The notes under the pieces are model-generated. The model saw nothing but the letters and a program-made list of their open reading frames with translations. It did no database searches and had not been told where the DNA came from. Made by a program: the position numbers and the translations under genes. A DNA stretch of 64,000 nucleotides from positions 248,001-312,000 of the forward strand of contig NZ_SHKX01000012.1 in assembly GCF_004217445.1 (NCBI RefSeq), in the 5' to 3' direction. Numbering within the stretch: the first letter of the stretch is position 1; each line of letters starts with the position of its first letter. Positions 27,065 through 34,697 of this stretch are shown here, piece after piece. The stretch comes from Fluviicoccus keumensis. Lineage in GTDB: Bacteria; Pseudomonadota; Gammaproteobacteria; Pseudomonadales; Moraxellaceae.

Positions 27065-28215
27065 AGGGCGCCCTCCAGCACCTTGCGGCTGATGTCCAGC
27101 GTCACATCGCGTTTCTCGCCCAGCGCCGTCATGTTGTGCGCTTCCAGTTGTTTCAGCACGGCTTCCACCGCATCCTGCCCCAGGTTGTAGGCGGACAGCT
27201 TGGTGGGCAGGCCCATCGATTCGAAGAACTTGCTGGTGCGGGCCAGCGCATAGCGGATGCGCTGGTCTTCCTCGCCTTCGGTCAGGCCCCAGACGCGCTC
27301 GGCATATTGCACCAGCTTGGCGTGCTTGGCTTCCTTGCGCACCTTCAGCATGGACGGCAGGACGATGGCCAGCGTGCGGGCATGGTCAATATTGTAGAGC
27401 GCGGTCAGCTCGTGACCGATCATGTGCGTGGCCCAGTCATGCGGCACCCCGGCGCCGATCAGGCCGTTCAGGGCCAGCGACGCGGTCCACATCAGGTTGG
27501 CGCGCACGTCGTAGTCGCGGCCGGAGGCCAGCGCCATCGGGCCCTGTTCAATCAGGGTCAGCAGCAGGCCTTCGGCGATGCGGTCCTGCACCGGTGAGTT
27601 CACCGGATAAGTCAGGTACTGTTCGGTAATGTGCACGAAGGCGTCGACGACGCCGTTGCCGATCTGGCGGGCGTCGAGGGTAAAGGTCTTGGTGGGGTCG
27701 AGGATGGCGAACACCGGATAGAGGCGTTCGCTCATCAAGGTATGCTTGGTGTGTGTGGCCAGGTGGGTGATGACCGCACCGTTGTTCGATTCGGAGCCGG
27801 TCGCCGCCAGGGTCAGCACCACGCCCAGCGGCAGGGCGTTGAGGATACGCGCGCGCCGGGTCAGCAGGTCGAGCGGATCGCCGCTTTCATAACAGGCAGC
27901 CGCCGCCACGAACTTCGCGCCGTCGATGACCGAGCCGCCGCCAACCGCCAGCAGGAAATCGATCTTCTCGGCCTTGACCACTTCCACAGCCTTGATCAGC
28001 ATTTCGTAAGAAGGATTGGGCTCGATACCGCCGAATTCAAAAACTTCATGTCCCACCAGCGAGTCCAGCACTTCATCCAGAGTCCCGGTGTTGCGGGCGC
28101 TGTTGCCGTAAAGAATCAGTATCCGCGCCTCATGCGGAATGCGCTTGGGCAACTCGGCAATGCGGTCATCGCCGAAAATGACGCGGGTCGGATTGTAGAA
28201 GTCAAAGTTAAGCAT
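27061..28215 (-). CDS. YqhD-like iron-containing alcohol dehydrogenase inside the ruv cluster
   Basis: A 384-residue group III alcohol dehydrogenase of the YqhD/BDH type (MLNFDFYNPTRVIFG start). It has LAVGGGSVIDGAKF near residue 93, TLAATGSESNNGAV near 140, metal-site GNGVVDAFVHITEQ near 187 and HDWATHMIGHELTALYNIDHA near 255. YqhD reduces many aldehydes with NADPH. ATG 28215 has GAAGG 5 bases upstream. It sits between ruvC and ruvA and its stop overlaps the ruvA start. A candidate promoter lies in the AT-rich gap before it, so it may bring its own expression to ruvAB. Confidence 0.92.
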   Translation of the reverse strand: MLNFDFYNPTRVIFGDDRIAELPKRIPHEARILILYGNSARNTGTLDEVLDSLVGHEVFEFGGIEPNPSYEMLIKAVEVVKAEKIDFLLAVGGGSVIDGAKFVAAAACYESGDPLDLLTRRARILNALPLGVVLTLAATGSESNNGAVITHLATHTKHTLMSERLYPVFAILDPTKTFTLDARQIGNGVVDAFVHITEQYLTYPVNSPVQDRIAEGLLLTLIEQGPMALASGRDYDVRANLMWTASLALNGLIGAGVPHDWATHMIGHELTALYNIDHARTLAIVLPSMLKVRKEAKHAKLVQYAERVWGLTEGEEDQRIRYALARTSKFFESMGLPTKLSAYNLGQDAVEAVLKQLEAHNMTALGEKRDVTLDISRKVLEGAL

Positions 28216-28271
28216 GACGGCCTTCATTAAAATGGGTATAGGTTGAAGGAGCAAGGTATGGCAATGATATT

Positions 28272-28300
28272 GCTATACTACATATTTGGATACATTTCAA
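28272..28300 (-). promoter_or_regulatory. Candidate promoter of the YqhD-like gene and ruvAB
   Basis: On the minus strand TTGAAA (28300-28295), 17 bases, TATAGC (28277-28272), in a locally AT-rich 111-base gap between ruvC and the dehydrogenase. Confidence 0.4.
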
Positions 28301-28326
28301 TTCAGGTAATGCTTTAAGTGCATTTT

Positions 28327-28845
28327 CTAACGTCGTGATCGGCCGCTGCGGATGGCCGTGGCGCCGATGCGCAGCAGCACCTGATTGGTATAGGCGTGGC
28401 AGAGGGCGGCAGCCAGGGCGTCGGCGGCGTCGGCCTGGGGAATGACCGGGATATTGAGCAGCCGCGTCACCATCGCCTGCACCTGTTCCTTTTCGGCCGA
28501 ACCGACCCCGACCACGGCCTGCTTGATCTGTCGGGCGCTGTATTCCCAAACCGCGACCTCGTGCATCATTAGCGCGGTGACCGCCGCGCCGCGCGCCTGG
28601 CCGAGCTTCAGCGCCGAGTCGGGATTACGGGCGAGGAAGACCTGTTCGACCGAGGCCTCGGTCGGCTGGTAGAAGTCGATGACGCGTTTCAGGCCTTCAT
28701 AAATGCGCTTCAGGCGCAGCGGCATTTCCTCGGTTTCGGTGCGGATGGTGCCCGCGTCGATGAACTCCAGCTTGCTGCCGGTCTTGCGGATGATGCCGTA
28801 GCCGGTCAGGCGCGAGCCGGGGTCAATCCCGATGATGACGGTCAT
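28327..28845 (-). CDS. ruvC: Holliday junction resolvase RuvC
   Basis: A 172-residue endonuclease that resolves Holliday junctions. The acidic catalytic residues occur in IIGIDPGSRLTGYGII (Asp7), ASVEQVFLARNPDSALKLGQARGA (Glu near 66) and PQADAADALAAALCHA (two Asp near 138-141). The gene begins directly after the stop of the RRM gene, with no intergenic bases. Confidence 0.97.
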   Translation of the reverse strand: MTVIIGIDPGSRLTGYGIIRKTGSKLEFIDAGTIRTETEEMPLRLKRIYEGLKRVIDFYQPTEASVEQVFLARNPDSALKLGQARGAAVTALMMHEVAVWEYSARQIKQAVVGVGSAEKEQVQAMVTRLLNIPVIPQADAADALAAALCHAYTNQVLLRIGATAIRSGRSRR

Positions 28846-29091
28846 TTATTGCGCCGGTTCCGCCGACTTGACGCGAATGGTGCTGCCCTTGACGCTGGTA
28901 TTGTTCAACCGCTTGATCGCGGTCTTGGCGTCCATGTGCTTGGGCATTTCGATGAAGGCAAAGCCCTTGGATTTGCCGGTTTCCTTGTCCATGACCACGG
29001 TGCAGGCTTCCACCAGCCCGAAGGCTTCAAACATCGCGCGCAGTTCTGCTTCGGTGGTTTCGCGCGAGAGGTTGCGGGCGAGGATTTTCAT
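28846..29091 (-). CDS. RRM-type RNA-binding protein
   Basis: An 81-residue single RNA recognition motif, similar to cyanobacterial and proteobacterial RNA-binding proteins. RNP2 is ILARNLS at residue 3 and RNP1 is KGFAFIEM near residue 42; the aromatic Phe residues for RNA stacking are present. It probably binds single-stranded RNA in the cytoplasm. It directly precedes ruvC in the same direction, so they are likely co-transcribed. Confidence 0.9.
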   Translation of the reverse strand: MKILARNLSRETTEAELRAMFEAFGLVEACTVVMDKETGKSKGFAFIEMPKHMDAKTAIKRLNNTSVKGSTIRVKSAEPAQ

Positions 29092-29145
29092 GGGCGTTCC
29101 GGAAGGCAGGTTGCTGAAGCGCTATTGTACGGGCTGGCTGCAGCT

Positions 29146-29406
29146 TTAGACAGGCTTCCCCGCCGCTTGTTGGCGTTCCTGCTCCAATTGCAGCCAGTCT
29201 TCGTGACCGAAGCGGCGGTAAAGCGCTTCGACTTCGGCGCGCGCCCAAGGGGTGCGGCGCAGGAAGGTCAGGCTGGACTTGAGGCTGGGGTCGTGGCTGA
29301 AGCAACGGATATTGACGTAGCGGGCCATTTCCTCCCAGCCGTAGAGTTCGACCAGGCGGTTGAGCAGGGTTTCAAGGGTAAGGCCGTTGAGCGGATCCTG
29401 GGGCAT
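29146..29406 (-). CDS. VF530-family DNA-binding protein (DUF2132)
   Basis: An 86-residue protein of the VF530/DUF2132 family. The start DPLNGLTLETLLNRLVELYGWEEMA and the central INIRCF-type segment (VNIRCFSHDPSLKSSLTFLRRTPWAR) are diagnostic. Vibrio VF530 has been described structurally as a DNA-binding-like fold; the physiological role is not known. It lies 54 bases upstream of the RRM gene on the same strand and may share its transcript. Confidence 0.85.
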   Translation of the reverse strand: MPQDPLNGLTLETLLNRLVELYGWEEMARYVNIRCFSHDPSLKSSLTFLRRTPWARAEVEALYRRFGHEDWLQLEQERQQAAGKPV

Positions 29407-29678
29407 GAAAGGCGTTTTCCGGGCAAGGTTGTCAGCAGGCAGCGTAACAAGAAGGAGGACGGGCGGCTACGGCGTCCGGCGATGTCGCCGGCATTTTGGC
29501 AGAACTTGCCCTGTGGGCCAACCTCCGCCAGAATCGCCGGGGCGTTTGGCGTCGTCAATCGCGCCCGCCGATAAGGGAATATTCCCGCCAACGTTCCGGA
29601 ATGGACACACGTCGCCATGCACATGGACATCATCATCCGTTCCGCGGTATTGCCGGGAAGGGATAATCAGGAAACCGA

Positions 29679-30758
29679 ATGAAAACACTCGCCAAAATCT
29701 TTGCCGGCATTATTGCCATCTCTTTTCTGGTCACCATTCTGGGCAAGAGCAAGCTGAATCTGGAAACCTGGGATGCCCTGGATGAACAGGCCCAACGTCT
29801 GTCGGACTCAGGCCATTATGAACAGTCCGTGCCGATCAGCGAGAAAGAACTGGAAGTGGCGCGCAAGACGCTGCTGCCGAACGATCCGCAAATGGTGACC
29901 TGCCTGAACAACATCGCCTTGCGCTATGACAGCCATGGCGATGTGGCCCGGGCCGAACCCCTTTATGTGCAGGCCCTGGCTATCGCGCGGGCGAATCCCA
30001 TGGTGCGGGCAATCGAAAAGGCGACGGTCATGGATAACCTGGCGGTGCTGTACCGCGACCAGGAGGCTTACGACAAGGGCGAACCGCTGTTCAAGGAGGC
30101 GCTGGCCATCCGCGAAAAAGAACAGGGAACCAACCATCCGGAAGTAGCGGATACGTTGCATAACCTGGGGGGACTCTATGCCGGCAAGGGTGATGACGCT
30201 CAGGCTGAAACCATGTATGTCCGCGCCCTGTCGATTCGGGAATATGCACTGAAGGCGGGCGATCCCGCGTTGCCGAATACCTTGCGCAGCCTGGGACGCC
30301 TGTATGATCGACAGGGAGATTACGCCAAGGCCGAGCCGATGTTGAAGCGTGCGCTGAAGCTGCACGAAGGCATTCTGAAACCGACGGACACCGATTTGGC
30401 CTTTACCATGGTCAGCCTGGCGTCGGTCTATGATCATCTGGAGGATTATGCCCAGGCGGAGTCCCTGTACAAGCGCGCCATCGGGATCCAGGAGCTTGCA
30501 GCGGGGGAAGAGACGGAACTGGCGACGGCCCTGAATAACCTGGGGCTGGTATATCAGTCGGAAGGGAAGTTGGCCGAGGCCGAGCAATCGCTGTTACGTT
30601 CGATCAAGGTCCGAGAAAAAACGCAGGGCTCCGACAATGCCGAATTGGGAACCGCCTTTTCCAATCTGGCGGGGATTTACCACGATATGGGTCGCAGCAG
30701 CGAGGCGGAAAAGGCCCAGCAGCGCGCCGATGCTCTCAGTCAACAGGATGCCGGCTGA
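29679..30758 (+). CDS. Tetratricopeptide repeat protein
   Basis: A 359-residue protein with an N-terminal hydrophobic segment (IFAGIIAISFLVTILG, residues 7-22), which is a membrane anchor or uncleaved signal, followed by about seven tandem kinesin-light-chain-type TPR units of 42 residues (for example HGDVARAEPLYVQALAIARA, QGDYAKAEPMLKRALKLHE). It is expected to be a protein-interaction scaffold in the periplasm. No partner is obvious: the gene stands alone, with a terminator after it and the VF530 gene diverging upstream. Confidence 0.85.
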   Translation: MKTLAKIFAGIIAISFLVTILGKSKLNLETWDALDEQAQRLSDSGHYEQSVPISEKELEVARKTLLPNDPQMVTCLNNIALRYDSHGDVARAEPLYVQALAIARANPMVRAIEKATVMDNLAVLYRDQEAYDKGEPLFKEALAIREKEQGTNHPEVADTLHNLGGLYAGKGDDAQAETMYVRALSIREYALKAGDPALPNTLRSLGRLYDRQGDYAKAEPMLKRALKLHEGILKPTDTDLAFTMVSLASVYDHLEDYAQAESLYKRAIGIQELAAGEETELATALNNLGLVYQSEGKLAEAEQSLLRSIKVREKTQGSDNAELGTAFSNLAGIYHDMGRSSEAEKAQQRADALSQQDAG

Positions 30759-30770
30759 ACGGTTTCCGCC

Positions 30771-30800
30771 AAAACCTCCGGTCCTTGACCGGAGGTTTTT
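30771..30800. terminator. Bidirectional terminator
   Basis: AAAACCTCCGGT / ACCGGAGGTTTT hairpin with CCTTG loop and T runs, between the converging TPR gene and the thiolase gene. Confidence 0.85.
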
Positions 30801-30809
30801 CCTTCTGCG

Positions 30810-32117
30810 TCACGCCTTCACGAAGTCCGGATTTTCCAGCAGGAACGCCGCGCCCAGACCGCCGCCCGCGCAAGTGGAAATTACTGCATAACGCTGGTTG
30901 AAGCGCAGCAGCCGTTGCGCCGCCGTCATCAGCAGGCGCACGCCGGTGGCGGCAAAGGGATTGCCCATCGATAGCGACCCGCCACAGATATTCAGCTTTT
31001 CCAGCGGAATCTCGCCATGCGGGAACCCGGTTCCGAAACGCTCCGCGACAAAGGCTTCCGACGCCAGACAGGCGCGGTTGATCAGCACCTGCGTGGCGAA
31101 GGCTTCGTGGATTTCCCAGGCGTCGACATCCGCGAAATTCAGGCCGTTTCGTTGCAGCAGGCGGGGGATGGTCATGGCCGGGCCGAGCAGCATTTCCTGT
31201 TCCAGGCTGTCCACGCCGGCGAACTGGTAATCGCGGATCACCGCCTTGACGGCATGCCCGGCGGCGCGGGCCGCACCCATGCTGGACAACAGTACCGCGC
31301 CCGCGCCATCGGAGAAGCGCGAAGAGTTGCCTGCGGTGATGATGCCGCTTTCCCGGTCAAACACCGGCTTCAGCCGCGCCAGCGTTTCCGGGGTGGTATC
31401 GCGGCGGGCGGTGTTGTCCTCGGTCACGGTCATGCCAGCCACGGTTACCGGCAGGATCTGTTCGCGATAGAACCCGGCATCAGTGGCAGCGACGGCGCGG
31501 GCATGACTGGCGGCGGCAAAGGCGTCGCTGGCCTCGCGGGTCATGCCGAACTTGCGCACCATCGCCTCGCAGGCTTCGCCCATGGTCAGCTTGGTGGTGA
31601 AGTCGGAGCTGGTGGGGACATCCAGCAGCAGGTCGCGCGGCCGCAATGAACCCAGCACCGCCAGCCGGTCGCGGGTGGAACGGCTCTGGCGGATTTTCAT
31701 CAGGCTGCGGCGTACGTTCTGCGACAGGCGCACCGGCACATCCGAGAAGTTCTCGGTGCCGCCGGCAATGCCCATGTCCATGCGGCCCAGCGCGATCATG
31801 TCGCAGATATTGGCGACGCCGACGCTGGGCGAAATACCCGCCATGGCCACGGTATAGGCCGGAATGGTGCTGGGCAGGCCCGCCGCCAGCATGCACTCGC
31901 GGGCGACATTGGTGGTGTTGATCTCGTGCAGCACTGTGCCCATCACCACCAGGCCCAGCTTGCCGGTGTCGACAGCGGATTTCTGAACGAGACCGGCAAT
32001 GGCCTTGGCCCCCAGTTCGTAGCTCATCAGCGGCGAGTAAGCCCCGGCGCTGTCCAGGAAGGGAGTGCGGACACCTTCCACCAGCACCGGCAGACGATCG
32101 TAGGCAATCATGGTCAT
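30810..32117 (-). CDS. Thiolase-family protein with substituted catalytic residues
   Basis: A 435-residue protein clearly of thiolase fold and FadI-like: VLVEGVRTPF at residue 11, TAGNSSRFSDGAGAVLL near 261, EIHEAFATQVL near 335, CGGSLSMGNPFAATG near 378 and STCAGGGLGAA near 414. Two catalytic residues differ: the nucleophilic Cys (PAYxVxxAC in FadI) is Gly94, and the His of GHPFAATG is Asn386. The second Cys (416) and HEAF are kept. The codons GGT (31836-31838) and AAT (30960-30962) were checked on the DNA. Ordinary thiolysis is therefore unlikely. The start overlaps the MaoC stop (TGATG), so the two are coupled. Confidence 0.9.
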   Translation of the reverse strand: MTMIAYDRLPVLVEGVRTPFLDSAGAYSPLMSYELGAKAIAGLVQKSAVDTGKLGLVVMGTVLHEINTTNVARECMLAAGLPSTIPAYTVAMAGISPSVGVANICDMIALGRMDMGIAGGTENFSDVPVRLSQNVRRSLMKIRQSRSTRDRLAVLGSLRPRDLLLDVPTSSDFTTKLTMGEACEAMVRKFGMTREASDAFAAASHARAVAATDAGFYREQILPVTVAGMTVTEDNTARRDTTPETLARLKPVFDRESGIITAGNSSRFSDGAGAVLLSSMGAARAAGHAVKAVIRDYQFAGVDSLEQEMLLGPAMTIPRLLQRNGLNFADVDAWEIHEAFATQVLINRACLASEAFVAERFGTGFPHGEIPLEKLNICGGSLSMGNPFAATGVRLLMTAAQRLLRFNQRYAVISTCAGGGLGAAFLLENPDFVKA

Positions 32118-32998
32118 CACGCGTTCTCCCCGGCGATAAAGCTGCCCACCTGATAGAGGTTGCCGGAGGCATCCGTCAGGCGGAAGGGCAAGCGGCCTTC
32201 TTTATTGGCTTCGCGGGCAATCTGGATCAACAACGGCGGGCTGGGCAGCGGCAGCGGCTTCACGAAACGCGTTTCAATATCACTGATGGGGAGGCCGTGG
32301 TTTTCCAGCGCGGCGTAGATCTGCGAGAACGCGCCGTAGCCGTGCATGATGCAGCCCTTGAAGCGGGTGCGGCGGGCAACGGCGGGCAGGGTGTGGATGG
32401 GGTTGAAGTCACCGGTCAGCAGGAAGAACTTCACGCCTTCATCGTCGCCCGCCTGCCAGTGGCCGATGGTTTCCCATTGCGGCTCGACGCGCTCGCTGCT
32501 GCTGCCATCCGGGCGCTTCTTCAGCACGACGGCGGCATAGGCGTCAATGCTGACCGCCCAGGGGTTGCTCTCGATGCCGACTTCGACATGCGAATGAATG
32601 CGGGCGCGATAACCGTCATCCGAGGCATCGACCAGTTCGCCGGACAGGTTGAGCTTGCCGCCAATGGGCAGGCGCTCGTGGATAACGATGCGCAAACCCT
32701 GGTTCAGCACGCCCAGCAGCGGATACGGGCATTGCGCCGTCAGCTCCGATACTACCGACAACGCCGTTTGCGCCACCAGCAGCGCCGGCGGCAGGTCGCC
32801 GGTGGGTCGCGCTACGCCAGACCAGGCGTTGAAGGCTTCGACCAGTTCGGCCGAAGGGGCGTTCAGGCGGCGGTTGATGCGCACGCCGCCTTGGCTTTTC
32901 TTGACGAAAGGCAGCACGGAACGGGCGCCGCCCAGCAGCATGGCGGAAATGGTGGCGGTATGTTCGGTCACGAGACGGACGGGAATGCTCACGGTCAT
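32117..32998 (-). CDS. MaoC-like (R)-hydratase / dehydratase
   Basis: A 293-residue double hot-dog protein of the MaoC family. The hydratase motif is TGDFNPIHTLPAVARRTRFKG near residue 195, with the Asp197 and His202 dyad and the following GCIMHGYG. It would hydrate enoyl-CoA or dehydrate hydroxyacyl-CoA. The frame stays open to 33130, but ATG 32998 has AGGAAA about 10 bases upstream and starts at the family N-terminus. It is translationally coupled to the unusual thiolase homologue, so both probably act on the same acyl-CoA. Confidence 0.85.
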   Translation of the reverse strand: MTVSIPVRLVTEHTATISAMLLGGARSVLPFVKKSQGGVRINRRLNAPSAELVEAFNAWSGVARPTGDLPPALLVAQTALSVVSELTAQCPYPLLGVLNQGLRIVIHERLPIGGKLNLSGELVDASDDGYRARIHSHVEVGIESNPWAVSIDAYAAVVLKKRPDGSSSERVEPQWETIGHWQAGDDEGVKFFLLTGDFNPIHTLPAVARRTRFKGCIMHGYGAFSQIYAALENHGLPISDIETRFVKPLPLPSPPLLIQIAREANKEGRLPFRLTDASGNLYQVGSFIAGENA

Positions 32999-33150
32999 GG
33001 CGCGGAATTTCCTGAGGTTTTCAAAAGTTGGATCATCGTCCGGAATGTACGGGAATGGTATGGGAGATGCGGACAAGAGTACAAGGGGGTGATCAACGCT
33101 GCCCGCAGGTTCGACACGCCAAGCCTGCATGGCCGATGAGCGGAATATAG

Positions 33151-33186
33151 AAAAGCCGAGCCCCGGTCTGAAAGGCCGGGGCTCGG
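33151..33186 (-). terminator. Terminator of the lipoprotein gene
   Basis: CCGAGCCCCGG / CCGGGGCTCGG hairpin, with TTTT on the minus-strand 3' side, between the lipoprotein gene and maoC. Confidence 0.8.
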
Positions 33187-33212
33187 GACAGCGGGGTGAG
33201 AGTGACGGGACG

Positions 33213-33755
33213 TTACTTGACGCTGACGCCGTCGACCTTCAACGTTTCAATCCGCGTGATCAGCTTGTCGATGTTCTGGCGAACCGAACCCTCATTGGCC
33301 AGGCGCAGTCGTTTCACGGCGACGAAAGCTTCTCCGACCGTTGCGGTGTGAGGAGCGACGATGGTTTCTTCCAGTAGTTTGCGGCCCGTCACGGTATCAG
33401 TCAGCGTATACATCACGTGCGATGTCACGGTCATGTCCAGACCGAAAGCCGGTTGCTCCAGCGCCACGAGGGTCGCGCTGAGCGTATAGCGGCCCTTGTC
33501 GGTACTCAGCAGTCCGGCTGATTTCAGGGAAGCCTTGAGGGCGGCATCGAAATCTGTCGAGGAGATTTGGGATGTCCACAGCGGATTGGTCTTCTTGCCG
33601 CCGCTGACTTCAGTCACCGAGATACTGTTGGCCAGGTCTGATTGGCTGGTGCTGGCGCGAGGGGCAGTCATCCCCTGGATGGATGCCGGGGTTGCGCAAC
33701 CCTGGAGTGTTCCCAGTACCGCACTGAAAGCGATGATTGCTACGGTCTTCTTCAT
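33213..33755 (-). CDS. Predicted lipoprotein of unknown function
   Basis: A 180-residue lipoprotein. The signal MKKTVAIIAFSAVLGTLQGC ends in the lipobox LQGC (Cys20). The mature part has no family I recognise; it contains DFDAALKASLKSAGLL, ALEQPAFGLDMTVTSHVMYTL and ends in a segment predicted to be helical (VRQNIDKLITRIETL). ATG 33755 has AAGGAC upstream; the open frame extends to 33863 without a signal peptide. Followed by its own terminator. It may sit in the outer membrane facing the periplasm. Confidence 0.75.
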   Translation of the reverse strand: MKKTVAIIAFSAVLGTLQGCATPASIQGMTAPRASTSQSDLANSISVTEVSGGKKTNPLWTSQISSTDFDAALKASLKSAGLLSTDKGRYTLSATLVALEQPAFGLDMTVTSHVMYTLTDTVTGRKLLEETIVAPHTATVGEAFVAVKRLRLANEGSVRQNIDKLITRIETLKVDGVSVK

Positions 33756-34016
33756 CGAGATTTGTCCTTTTCTTGAATAATGTCTGTAGATGTGCAGCCT
33801 TGCACGAACCCTGATACTAAAGAAGATTGGCTGCCGGATCACATACATTCGCAAATATGTCATGCCAATGGCTGTTTTCTGTTCACACCCTTCAAGATCG
33901 CAATCGTGTCGGAGAGAGGAACCGGCGTGCCAGTCGCGGTGGAATTGCGGGCCGATGTAACATTGGCTGATCCAGAGTATCTAAGATGCGTATCTTTCAC
34001 ATCTCCCGGAAATAAC

Positions 34017-34598
34017 ATGAGCCTGAATTCCCATATGACCCGACTGAGCCTGCCCCTGTTGCTGGCGCTTTCCATCCCGCAGGTGATGGCAGCCGCCACA
34101 GTGGATGTGACCGAGAAATCGTTTCGCTGCCTTCAGGAAATGACGCCGGTGCGCGGTTTCTTCGTGGACAGCCTGAACGGCAATCTGGATGCGACGCTAG
34201 CGGTGGCCAAGTCCACGAGCGGCGGCGTCTATCCGCCGGGTTCCGTGGTGCAATTGGTACCGACCGAAGTGATGGTGAAGCGGGAGCCGGGATTCAGCCC
34301 GGTCACGCGCGATTGGGAGTTTTTTGAGTTGGACGTGGATGCCAATGGCTCGAAAATCCGCAAGCGCGGCTTCATGGAAGTGAACAACCGGTTCAAGAAG
34401 AACTGCTTTGCCTGTCATGCCGCCGCCAAGCCGGAATGGGACATGATCTGCGAGGACAGTCACGGTTGCGAGAAGCTGCCGATCCCCCAGCATGTGATTA
34501 CGGCGTTGCAGAAGACGGATCCGCGTTGCAAGGTCAGTGACGCGTCGACATTCCAGAAGTTTACGTCGTGGATGGTGCGGAAGCTGTCGCCGAACTGA
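34017..34598 (+). CDS. Cytochrome P460-like periplasmic haem protein
   Basis: A 193-residue exported protein. The signal peptide is RLSLPLLLALSIPQVMAAA. The mature part resembles cytochrome P460 proteins: YPPGSVVQLVP, MVKREPGFSPVTRDWEFFELD and the haem-binding CFACH (CxxCH) followed by AAAKPEWD near residue 150. Additional Cys residues occur near the end (MICEDSHGCEK, DPRCK), which may form a disulfide. P460 enzymes oxidise hydroxylamine or nitric oxide, but most homologues are untested. ATG 34017 was chosen because it precedes the signal peptide. Confidence 0.75.
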   Translation: MSLNSHMTRLSLPLLLALSIPQVMAAATVDVTEKSFRCLQEMTPVRGFFVDSLNGNLDATLAVAKSTSGGVYPPGSVVQLVPTEVMVKREPGFSPVTRDWEFFELDVDANGSKIRKRGFMEVNNRFKKNCFACHAAAKPEWDMICEDSHGCEKLPIPQHVITALQKTDPRCKVSDASTFQKFTSWMVRKLSPN

Positions 34599-34640
34599 CG
34601 CAGCGGTGCTGCATTCGGCGGTTTGATGCCGCCTCACCCC

Positions 34641-34675
34641 AAAAAATAACCCCCGCATACGCGGGGGTTATTTTT
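34641..34675. terminator. Bidirectional terminator
   Basis: AAAAAATAACCCCCGC / GCGGGGGTTATTTTT with ATAC loop, between the P460-like gene and acnB. Confidence 0.9.
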
Positions 34676-34697
34676 ATCCATCAACCTCAGCCGAAGC

